This document shows positions 8,142-14,936 of a stretch of 64,000 nucleotides of DNA, piece by piece. Every line of letters begins with the position of its first letter. Position 1 is the stretch's first letter. The notes below the pieces were generated by a model, which worked only from the letters and a program-made list of their open reading frames with translations, ran no database searches and was not told the DNA's origin. The position numbers were made by a program, and so were the translations under genes. This DNA is from Bosea sp. Tri-49 (GTDB lineage: Bacteria > Pseudomonadota > Alphaproteobacteria > Rhizobiales > Beijerinckiaceae), in the NCBI RefSeq assembly GCF_003952665.1, contig NZ_CP017946.1, positions 1,550,001 through 1,614,000 of the forward strand, read 5' to 3'.

Positions 8142-8519
8142 AAAAAGAGACGCGGCCCCGCCCCTACCGGCAAAGGCACACTCGTCGGCGTTCGCCTTCA
8201 GCCTGAACTCCTGACTGCGCTCGACCGCTTCATCGCCGAGCAGAAGCCGGACATGAGCAGGCCGGAAGCACTGCGACATGCCTTTCGAGACTGGGCTATC
8301 GGCCAAGGCCTCCTGCCCTCGCCTTCGGAAATCGGAATGACAGACGATCAGATGAGCGCAAGCGCCGACAAGGTTAGGTCGGAAGCCGCCGATGCGGCCG
8401 ACAATGCCATGATCGGCATGGACGCTACGAAGGAACAAAAGGCGACACGACGCCGAGAACTGACAGACGAGCCTGCCCTGGTCGGCAAGGCGCGAGGAAA
8501 GGGCAAGAAGGCGAAATGA
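8115..8519 (+). CDS. Ribbon-helix-helix DNA-binding protein
   Basis: After a basic start (QKKRRGPAP) comes GTLVGVRLQPELLTALDRF, a typical ribbon-helix-helix strand and helix, then SRPEALRHAF. The rest is acidic and basic low-complexity helix ending in a lysine-rich tail. From the ATG at 8115 it has 134 residues; a GTG at 8130 behind GAGG is also possible. Two palindromes overlap the start region. The gene is coupled (ATGA) to a 69-residue protein. Antitoxins and phage regulators share this fold; whether a toxin follows is unknown. Confidence 0.75.
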   Translation: MRRQSVLTQKKRRGPAPTGKGTLVGVRLQPELLTALDRFIAEQKPDMSRPEALRHAFRDWAIGQGLLPSPSEIGMTDDQMSASADKVRSEAADAADNAMIGMDATKEQKATRRRELTDEPALVGKARGKGKKAK

Positions 8520-8725
8520 ACAGTGGCGAACGCAACTTTGTCGCGACGGTGAAGGAGCTGCCAGATGGTCGCGTCTTCGTTCTTTTCGAGGCCGATGAGG
8601 ACGTCGGCTTTGAGGGGAAGCAACTTACGCTTACCCTCCCAGAGGGGAGTTCCTACGGCGAAGCTGAAGCGCTCGCGCTTAGGCTCAATAGCACGCGTGG
8701 CCGTATAAAGCTGGGAGACTGGTAA
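8516..8725 (+). CDS. Small beta-rich protein coupled to RHH gene
   Basis: This 69-residue protein overlaps the RHH gene by 4 bp (ATGA). Its pattern of strands and acidic turns (FVATVKELPDGRVFVLF) suggests a compact beta fold. It ends with an Arg/Lys-rich helix. No family was recognised. The tight coupling suggests it acts with the RHH protein. Confidence 0.6.
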   Translation: MNSGERNFVATVKELPDGRVFVLFEADEDVGFEGKQLTLTLPEGSSYGEAEALALRLNSTRGRIKLGDW

Positions 8726-8811
8726 TCGGCCTCCTGCCCCATCGCGAGGATCCGGAGGGGGCGAATTGAGCCCGACGATCCTGAATACAGGCTTCCACCG
8801 GAGAAATCGTT

Positions 8812-9432
8812 ATGGTTTGTCTAAAATTTGATGCGCACGGGTGGGCTTTCGATGTTGCCGTGCGGCACCTGATGATGAGCTTCGAATCATCATCAAAAGC
8901 GCTTGCCAGTGAGCGAAAACAAGCGGCTTTCGAGCTAGCCGCCTATCTGCGCGGCCTCAAAGCAGGCGAGCCGCCAATCGGAGAATGGGACGACGGCGTC
9001 CTTCTATGGGACCGCGAGCGCGAGTTAGAGACGCAGATTGAAATGCTCGACGAAGCAGCGATGGCTCTCCGTAAGGCATTCGCACTGTCTCTCTACCACC
9101 AGTGGGAGCGTTCAGCTCAACTTTGGATACTTGAGCTCCGGAAACCAGATCAGAAGCCGCCAAAAGATCACGAAGATCTCGTGAAAGCTGTTGCTGAACG
9201 GGGCTATCCTGCGCATCACCGACTGGAAGCCGCTCGCCAACTGGCAAATACCCTAAAGCACAGCAATGATTATTGGGGGTGTCGTCTGCTCAAAAATTGG
9301 CCAGGTGTTTTCCGCGCCGGGTTCGAGCCTCGAAAATTCTTAGACTGGTATGGCGTGGTCGAACTGACCGATGCTCAGGTCTATGAGCTTGCGGATATCA
9401 TCCTCAAATCCGGCCCCGCGAGCGGTGTTTAG
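8812..9432 (+). CDS. Unknown helical protein, possible HEPN-like fold
   Basis: The 206-residue product is almost wholly helical. It contains LYHQWERSAQLW near residue 100 and ARQLANTLKHS near residue 145. The combination of an early W-E-R helix and a later A-N-x-L-K-H motif recalls HEPN-like abortive infection proteins, but the canonical R-x4-6-H spacing is not exact. It lies 86 bp after the RHH pair and just before a convergent two-gene cluster. The HEPN idea is a weak inference needing structure prediction. Confidence 0.55.
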   Translation: MVCLKFDAHGWAFDVAVRHLMMSFESSSKALASERKQAAFELAAYLRGLKAGEPPIGEWDDGVLLWDRERELETQIEMLDEAAMALRKAFALSLYHQWERSAQLWILELRKPDQKPPKDHEDLVKAVAERGYPAHHRLEAARQLANTLKHSNDYWGCRLLKNWPGVFRAGFEPRKFLDWYGVVELTDAQVYELADIILKSGPASGV

Positions 9433-9491
9433 GCACTGCATTGCAGGCGGGCGATGCCTCTCGCCCCATTGAGAAGACCGGAAGATGCGAA

Positions 9492-10610
9492 CTAACCTCT
9501 TGGAGAGATAAGACGAGCCTTCCGCACGATAAATCCGCGTCCGGCTCGCTCAATATTTCCTTCGACCTCAATCGGGAAATGCTCACCGTGAGCGCGCCAA
9601 GCGACGCGGTAATCCGACGGCTCTAGCAGAACTCGCACTGAAAGAGCCTTTTGCCCAGTTAACCACTCCACGGTGACCTCCCGCGACCCCTTAAGATTTT
9701 CAAGGTCGGCAGGATTTTCTTTGGTCGCCAGCTTTGTTACGTATCCGCTTATTCGACTGTCGCTCGGCACGCTCGCGTTGCGTAGCGTAGCGGCGATATC
9801 TCTAGCGAGTTCGGCTACTCTGGCGTTCACAACGTATTGGGTCTGCAACGACAGATCTTCGTCAGGCTGCCATTCCGGCGACAAATTGAACTCAAACGTG
9901 AGTTCCTCGGATCGGCTGCCCTCGAGCAGAGCCGCCAGGCTCTCCAACATGTCCGCATCAAAACCAACGGCCGGGTCAGCGAGGACGGCCGGCTGATAAG
10001 CTGGGGCTTCATCCGCAACCGCCGAGAGCCCCCGCATCACGCGCTGAATGACCTGCCTCTCGGCCGGAACGGGCGGAGGAGCTTCGAGAAAATCCTCTTC
10101 TGGCCTTCCCCCGACCGGCGAATGGATCGTAAATCCGAAGCTCCCATGGAAGGTGTGCCCAAACCGGCATCGTTCCACGAACGCGTCCGCCGCCGACTGA
10201 GCTCCGCTCCGATCTGATCGCGCATATTCCGCGACCGCTGCGAATGAGAGCAGTCGCCGGTTCCGGACGATGACACGCTCTGCGACAGGTAGCGTGATAG
10301 AATTTCGGAAATCGGTGGGAAGCCGCTCTCTAATAGTATCGTAACCAATTCCATTGATCGCTGACACTACTTCCGACAGCGGGCGGTCCTCAAGCACAGC
10401 CAGTGTTTCGACAGCGTGCCGTATACGACGCTCACCCTGGGCCACAGCGACCGTTTCCGGGACGATCACTTCCAGAGTGCCCTCACCCTCCATTTCCCTT
10501 CGAAAGATTTTCAGATCAGGAGATCGGAGCTTCGAGGCGACCCATCCGTGCGCCTTCAGATATCGTCGCAAAAGGCCGGGCGACGGCAGGGTGATCCGCG
10601 TGTCCGTCAT
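9492..10610 (-). CDS. Unknown 372-aa partner of DUF4365 protein
   Basis: The start overlaps the end of the DUF4365 gene by 4 bp (ATGA), so the two are made together. The N-terminal third contains RRYLKAHGWVASKL and a helical hairpin with HAVETLAVLEDR. The middle is acidic with a proline-rich linker near residue 190. The C-terminal part looks beta-rich (REVTVEWLTGQKALSVRVLLEP). There is no signal peptide or membrane helix. I recognise no family. The pairing with a nuclease-fold protein in a cargo region suggests a two-component defence or modification module, but this is inference. Confidence 0.65.
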   Translation of the reverse strand: MTDTRITLPSPGLLRRYLKAHGWVASKLRSPDLKIFRREMEGEGTLEVIVPETVAVAQGERRIRHAVETLAVLEDRPLSEVVSAINGIGYDTIRERLPTDFRNSITLPVAERVIVRNRRLLSFAAVAEYARSDRSGAQSAADAFVERCRFGHTFHGSFGFTIHSPVGGRPEEDFLEAPPPVPAERQVIQRVMRGLSAVADEAPAYQPAVLADPAVGFDADMLESLAALLEGSRSEELTFEFNLSPEWQPDEDLSLQTQYVVNARVAELARDIAATLRNASVPSDSRISGYVTKLATKENPADLENLKGSREVTVEWLTGQKALSVRVLLEPSDYRVAWRAHGEHFPIEVEGNIERAGRGFIVRKARLISPRG

Positions 10611-11116
10611 AGCACCAGCTCCTTGCGAGCCTGCTTGATCAGCCAGTTAAGTGCATCGGCGGTCACGAGGTTAGTGCGTGGAATCTCAACTGAGATGGTC
10701 GTCTTGTTCGGTGTCGGCGCACCTGTTGCGCGATACCAATAACAGCAGTTTCGAAGAACCGTCTCTTCTTCGGACAGGGTGATCCATTCAGCCTGGAAGA
10801 ACGGGAGGCACAGGAGAAAGACGTACAGCGGAATTTCGCCGACAACTCGGTCCACCATCCGATTGTAGGCGGCAGCGTCCAAATCATACTTCACAACTTG
10901 AGGGGTCATCGTCCAACCGACTGATGCCTTAAGCTGCACATCGATGCCAAAGGGGCTATCCGACATCCGACCGCGAACTATCTGAACCGGTCGAAGGAAT
11001 GCGTCGACTCCGTAATCATCCTCCGGGCGCGATATGTTGATGCCTGCCTGGGCGGTGACCGCATATAAATGCGCAAACGACAACCTTTGCTGCGAGTGCG
11101 CTGTCGTTATCATCAT
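10607..11116 (-). CDS. DUF4365-type protein (nuclease-like fold)
   Basis: The 169-residue protein shows PEDDYGVDAFL near residues 31-41 and DVQLKAS near 59-65. The D-x(n)-Q-x-K pattern matches DUF4365 proteins, which are thought to adopt the PD-(D/E)XK nuclease fold. The C-terminal half lacks clear motifs. It is the first gene of a leftward pair between the tail chaperone and accessory genes. DUF4365 domains occur in phage-defence contexts. Catalytic activity is not shown by sequence alone, but D38, Q61 and K63 are candidate site residues. Confidence 0.65.
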   Translation of the reverse strand: MMITTAHSQQRLSFAHLYAVTAQAGINISRPEDDYGVDAFLRPVQIVRGRMSDSPFGIDVQLKASVGWTMTPQVVKYDLDAAAYNRMVDRVVGEIPLYVFLLCLPFFQAEWITLSEEETVLRNCCYWYRATGAPTPNKTTISVEIPRTNLVTADALNWLIKQARKELVL

Positions 11117-11195
11117 GCCGGCCCAGCCCTGGCAGGACTATGGCAGACGTTTGATAACGAGCAATTACTTAGGCGTGTATCGAGCTCCCTAGGCG

Positions 11196-11366
11196 TCAAT
11201 GCTGATAGGTCGGCGCCGCATCGACCATGGCACTGAGATCCTCGAAGTCAGGCTCGTCATTCGTCCGCTTCGCCGCCTCCGGCGAATTCGCGCAGGCATA
11301 GCCATCAGCGCAGGCCATGAACTGCCAGACCGACATCGCCCCGACCTCCCGCGGCGAGAATCCCAT
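11196..11366 (-). CDS. Small tail assembly chaperone (GTA type)
   Basis: This 56-residue frame begins MGFSPREVGAMSVWQFMAC and continues with ADGYACANSPEAA, the hallmark of the small GTA/siphophage tail assembly chaperone. Its ATG overlaps the stop of the DUF3356-like gene by one base (TGATG). It corresponds to the second chaperone frame (lambda T-like) that normally precedes the tape measure. Here the tape measure is almost 6 kb away because accessory genes intervene. Confidence 0.8.
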   Translation of the reverse strand: MGFSPREVGAMSVWQFMACADGYACANSPEAAKRTNDEPDFEDLSAMVDAAPTYQH

Positions 11367-11773
11367 CACGCAGCCGAGGCCGTAGAAGTCTCGGAAGTCG
11401 AGCTTTCCGTTTGGGCGGGCGGGACGCTCTCCTCCCCGTCCGCCGGCGATTTTCCCACCGGTTCATCGGGCTTTCCGAAGAGGGCCGCGCTGATAACCGC
11501 CAAGGCCGGCAACGCGCTCTCGCCCCAAGGGCGATCGTGCACGTAAGTCTTGACCAGGCGCATCGCATCGACCGGAGCCATGCCGCCGCCGATAAGGCCA
11601 AGCCGCATGGTCGCGTGCACGTCCTCGATCTTCCAGATGCCATGCCGAAGGCGCTCGGCGATAACCATCGGCCCGGCGTCGCAGATGCGCTGCAGCTCCT
11701 CGAGCTGCGCGATCGGAAGGGCGAAGGTATAGGTACCGTCGCCCCATTCGAGATCGATTGCGCAAAGGCTCAT
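11366..11773 (-). CDS. Tail chaperone / GTA family protein (DUF3356-like)
   Basis: The 135-residue product starts with strands (IDLEWGDGTYTFALP) followed by the helix IAQLEELQRICDAGP, then GLIGGGMAP and a disordered Ser/Thr/Glu-rich tail. This is the pattern of the gp10-like GTA protein between the major tail protein and the small chaperone. It overlaps the tail tube gene by 4 bp upstream and the 56-aa chaperone by one base downstream. It probably coats the tape measure during tail assembly. Confidence 0.8.
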   Translation of the reverse strand: MSLCAIDLEWGDGTYTFALPIAQLEELQRICDAGPMVIAERLRHGIWKIEDVHATMRLGLIGGGMAPVDAMRLVKTYVHDRPWGESALPALAVISAALFGKPDEPVGKSPADGEESVPPAQTESSTSETSTASAA

Positions 11774-12231
11774 GCCAGCGCCGCCACGGCTGCGCGGGTC
11801 AGGGCACCGTCGCCGGTTGCCGTCACAGCAACCTGATACTTCTCGCCGCGCGTGCCGCTGATCGTCGCCGCGATATGGGCGGCGCCGGAGAACTGCAGGT
11901 CAGGAGTGGCGCCGCCGGTACCGAAGCCGAGCAGGCGGATGCGAATGTTGCGTGCCTCGCTGCCGTTGACGGCGGCCCAGAGCAGCGGCTCGGCTTCCTT
12001 GGCGAGGATTCCCTCGAACTCGGCCGACCAGCTGAGCGCCAGCACGTCGGTTGCGGTCCAGGCCGCCGCGTCGGGATCGTCACAGTCCGGAATCGTGACG
12101 TCGTTCGTGTCCTTTTCGATCGCCAACTGGATCGAGTTGAACCCGCAGAGCTTCGTGAAAACCTCGGGATCGGCGCCATCGCCGAGATAGACGAGGCCCT
12201 TTCCGAAAGAGAGGACGGTCGGCTGCGCCAT
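11770..12231 (-). CDS. Major tail (tube) protein
   Basis: The 153-residue, beta-rich protein has a TGDGALTRAAVAALA end and internal AGTATTSGT-like turns, as in small major tail proteins of GTA-like phages. A DIPDCDDPDAA-like acidic loop is centred near residue 50. It follows the DUF3168 gene and precedes the chaperones, which fixes its identity by order. It forms the tail tube. The overlap with the next gene is ATGA. Confidence 0.8.
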   Translation of the reverse strand: MAQPTVLSFGKGLVYLGDGADPEVFTKLCGFNSIQLAIEKDTNDVTIPDCDDPDAAAWTATDVLALSWSAEFEGILAKEAEPLLWAAVNGSEARNIRIRLLGFGTGGATPDLQFSGAAHIAATISGTRGEKYQVAVTATGDGALTRAAVAALA

Positions 12232-12271
12232 GATGGCCTCCGTTGAGTGAGCCGGTGATGAGGAACGGTGG

Positions 12272-12670
12272 TCAGGCCGCGGCGACCAGAGCGCGGAAAG
12301 TCAGGACGGCATGGCTGGTCAGGCCATCAGGGTCTTTGAGGTATCGCGTGTCCTGATGCGCGATTTCGAGAAACTGCCATGCGATGCCGAGGGATAGCTC
12401 GGCTTCATGAAGTGCGCCGCGCACCACCCCGGCGATCGTCTTCGCCTCGACTTGCCCTACGGCGCGCGACCAAACATGCAAGGTCACGAAGACCTCCTGC
12501 CCGTCGTGGCATTGCGCGCCGTCGTCCAGCGTCTGGAACTCGCCGAGCTCGATGTAGGGGAAGGCGACATCGGCCGGGACACGATCGAAGACGCGGTTCC
12601 CGACCGCCGTGACCTGTGCCCGCAGCCGGGTGTTGATCGCGCCCTGCAGCGCCAGCGACGGATCAGCCAT
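12272..12670 (-). CDS. Tail completion/terminator protein (DUF3168)
   Basis: From the ATG at 12670 the product has 132 residues starting ADPSLALQGAINTRL. It includes FPYIELGE and HVWSRAVGQVEAK, the signature of DUF3168 tail completion proteins. These cap the tail tube and join it to the head connector. The gene overlaps the HK97 gp10-like gene by 8 bp. A longer upstream frame is an artefact of high GC. Confidence 0.85.
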   Translation of the reverse strand: MADPSLALQGAINTRLRAQVTAVGNRVFDRVPADVAFPYIELGEFQTLDDGAQCHDGQEVFVTLHVWSRAVGQVEAKTIAGVVRGALHEAELSLGIAWQFLEIAHQDTRYLKDPDGLTSHAVLTFRALVAAA

Positions 12671-13040
12671 TGGATTTCCGAACCGCCTTCTTGATCTCGT
12701 GGTCGAGGCCGGCCCGAATCTGCTTCTTGTTCCGGCGCCAAGTCGGATAGAACCAGGGCTTGGCCTTTTCCTTCTGCGTGCCCCATTCCGAGGCGGTCGC
12801 AGTGTCGAAGCCGCCGTCTGTCGTGGCCGGGCCACCGGCCTTCACATAGAAGCGGTCGCCGCGCTTGCCGCGCTCGACCCGGATCGTGCCCTTGGTCTTC
12901 CCGGTGTCGACGGGAACAACCTGCTTCATCGCCTCAGCGAGACCGAGCGCTCCGAGCAGAGCCTCGGTTGCCGCCGCTGCCCGAACGTCCATCGGGATCT
13001 TGTCCAGCCGGCGCTGCAGCGCCTTCGCTCCCTTCGCCAT
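12663..13040 (-). CDS. HK97 gp10-like head-tail joining protein
   Basis: The 125-residue product contains DTGKTKGTIRVERGKR near residues 45-60 and PWFYPTWRRNKKQI near the C-terminus, both typical of the HK97 gp10 family of neck proteins. I chose the ATG at 13040, with GGAG 9 nt upstream, rather than 13046. Its position between head closure and DUF3168 genes fits, though an abortive infection-like gene now separates it from head closure. Confidence 0.85.
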   Translation of the reverse strand: MAKGAKALQRRLDKIPMDVRAAAATEALLGALGLAEAMKQVVPVDTGKTKGTIRVERGKRGDRFYVKAGGPATTDGGFDTATASEWGTQKEKAKPWFYPTWRRNKKQIRAGLDHEIKKAVRKSNG

Positions 13041-13176
13041 CGGCAAGAACTCCAGCAGCGCGGGCCAGCTTCGCGTGGGCCGTCGGGATCAGCTTCGGGC
13101 CGCCAGGCTTGTACGCGATGTACACGCCAGGCTTGCAGGGACAGTCGAAGTCGCGGAGGAATGTCACGCGGGGCAT
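12934..13176 (-). CDS. Short phage protein overlapping the gp10-like gene
   Basis: The first 50 or so residues (VTFLRDFDCPCKPGVYIAYKPG) resemble short proteins often found before gp10-like genes. The last 35 residues are translated from within the gp10-like gene in another frame, an overlap of 107 bp. That overlap is unusually long, so the true gene may have lost its stop through a frameshift. Confidence 0.4.
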   Translation of the reverse strand: MPRVTFLRDFDCPCKPGVYIAYKPGGPKLIPTAHAKLARAAGVLADGEGSEGAAAPAGQDPDGRSGSGGNRGSARSARSR

Positions 13177-13197
13177 TTGACGGCCGGGGGCGTAACA

Positions 13198-13998
13198 ATG
13201 AGACCGGGATTGTTATTGGTCACGGCAGTGCTTCTGTCGTTGATGTTCGCAGGCGCGTGGATCGCCTGGGGATTCTTCGGAATCGAGATGGCGAACTGGG
13301 CGACCGGCGAGCGAAGCATCGACAAAGCTGGTCAGTGGGGCGACTCATTCGGCGCATTCAACGCGCTAATTAGTTCGTTGGGCTTTTGTGCAGTCGCCCT
13401 CACGCTTTGGTCGCAATCAAAAACCCTTCAACACCAACAGATAGCGCTCGATCTACAACAGCAAGAGATAAAGCAGCAGCAAGCAGGCGAGCACATTCAA
13501 CGTTTTGAAACCACCTTTTTTGAATTATTGAAGCAATTAACCGATATACGCTCACGTGTTAAAGTTGATGGAAATTATATCGGTCCAGAAGCTTGGGGTT
13601 ACGTCGCGAGGCAACTCCAAACTGCCGCAGAAAAATACAATTTGAAAGACTCAAATAATGAAGAAGTATCAAGATTGGCGTTTTTAGAATGTAAGATTAT
13701 TTCAAAGAAATATTATGATATCTTCGGGCCATATCTAAGGGTTTTAAGGTATTTTTTGATTAAGATTGACGATGATATATTCTTATCAGACGCAGAGAAA
13801 AGCGACTTTGTTTATCTTCTACGCGCAACTCAGAACACGTCTGAGTACGTTATTTTTGGCATGATAGGGGCCGATTCCTCTGATCGTTTTAAGGAACTAA
13901 TCGTAAAATACGGACTCATAAAATACATGCCAATGGGCCCGCTAAGAGATCTTCTCGTGCGTATGTACCCGCCCAATACCTTCAGAGAATCTGACTAG
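13198..13998 (+). CDS. AbiC-like putative phage abortive infection protein
   Basis: The 266-residue product has two membrane helices (about residues 5-27 and 45-65). A Gln-rich coiled coil follows, then HIQRFETTFFELLKQL near residue 100. The order G-D-S-F-G-A-F-N-A-L before helix two, coiled coil, then F-F-x-L-L matches the putative AbiC family. The coding sequence is clearly AT-richer than its neighbours from about 13500 on. It reads rightward, with its stop touching that of the leftward head-closure gene. This points to horizontal acquisition and a role in excluding other phages; the function is inferred from family likeness. Confidence 0.7.
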   Translation: MRPGLLLVTAVLLSLMFAGAWIAWGFFGIEMANWATGERSIDKAGQWGDSFGAFNALISSLGFCAVALTLWSQSKTLQHQQIALDLQQQEIKQQQAGEHIQRFETTFFELLKQLTDIRSRVKVDGNYIGPEAWGYVARQLQTAAEKYNLKDSNNEEVSRLAFLECKIISKKYYDIFGPYLRVLRYFLIKIDDDIFLSDAEKSDFVYLLRATQNTSEYVIFGMIGADSSDRFKELIVKYGLIKYMPMGPLRDLLVRMYPPNTFRESD

Positions 13999-14352
13999 TT
14001 AGGTGGCCTTGCCCTCTTCCAGGATGAACTCGATCTCGGCGCCGTCGCCCGTCGGCACGATTGACCGGATCTGGCAGGCCTTGTCCTTGTACGGACCGCT
14101 TACGAACACGACCCGGCTGTCGGCGGCGATCACGCGCGTGGCGGCCGAGCTGAGCACCGTCAGCGTGCCCTGCATCGAACTCTCCAGCCGGCCGGCTTCA
14201 AGCTGTTCCCGGCCGAACTTGGGTCGGAACCCCGCCCAGACTGTCGCCTGCGGCGTCCAGCTTTCCGGGAGCGGGTTGCCGAACCCATCGTCCCCGCCCG
14301 GCACTCGGCGCTCAAAGCGGACGCGATGATTACGCTGACCGGCGGACAGCAT
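13999..14352 (-). CDS. Head closure protein (head-tail adaptor)
   Basis: The 117-residue protein starts LSAGQRNHRVRFERR, the typical opening of phage head-closure/adaptor proteins, and contains WAGFRPKFGREQLEAG. It overlaps the connector gene by one base and lies in the expected place. It plugs the portal-connector channel after packaging. Confidence 0.85.
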   Translation of the reverse strand: MLSAGQRNHRVRFERRVPGGDDGFGNPLPESWTPQATVWAGFRPKFGREQLEAGRLESSMQGTLTVLSSAATRVIAADSRVVFVSGPYKDKACQIRSIVPTGDGAEIEFILEEGKAT

Positions 14353-14936
14353 CAGACGCGCCAGACCTTGTAGAGGCTGAGCAGGTTTTCGACCGTCGTG
14401 CTCATGTCGATCTTCGGGCGCTCGCCTGGGGCGACGCTCGTGCGGTTCTCGAAGAGATCGCCGATCATCAGCTTGATGGCCGAAACGACAGGCGCCGGCA
14501 CAGTAGATTTCGGCTCGGCCCCTTCGGTGTCCGGGTAGCCGGCATCGTAGCGGATACGGACACTCTCAAGCTCCGTCCGCACGCTCGGCCACGAAACGCC
14601 GTGGGCCCGCGCGACGATGTCGCCATGTACCGCATAGGCTGCCGGATCGAGCGTCTGCTCCGCTCCGTCTTGGTCGATGTACTTGACGCTGGCAACCGAC
14701 ACGACGGGGGCGAACGGCAGTTCAATCCAGGTCGGGAAGCCGCAGCGGCGAAGCTCCAACGTCTGCTTCCCCAGCGACCGACCAAGCCAGCCGTCAGGCC
14801 CGTCGATATGCGCCTGCGCGGCATCGCTGAAAGCCTCGATCAGCGTGTCCTCCGCATCGTCATCGACGCGCAAATGCGCCTTGGCAGCAGCAAGAGCGAC
14901 GATGCGAAGCGGCGGGGTGACGACGACGACACGCAT
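14352..14936 (-). CDS. Head-tail connector protein (gp6-like)
   Basis: The 194-residue product has the connector pattern: LAAAKAHLRVDDDAEDTLIEAF near the start (L-x-H-L-R-V-D core), RYDAGYPD near residue 130, and PAPVVSAIKLMIGDLFENR near residue 155. These occur in HK97 gp6 and GTA g6 proteins. It overlaps the collagen-like gene by one base. Confidence 0.88.
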   Translation of the reverse strand: MRVVVVTPPLRIVALAAAKAHLRVDDDAEDTLIEAFSDAAQAHIDGPDGWLGRSLGKQTLELRRCGFPTWIELPFAPVVSVASVKYIDQDGAEQTLDPAAYAVHGDIVARAHGVSWPSVRTELESVRIRYDAGYPDTEGAEPKSTVPAPVVSAIKLMIGDLFENRTSVAPGERPKIDMSTTVENLLSLYKVWRV

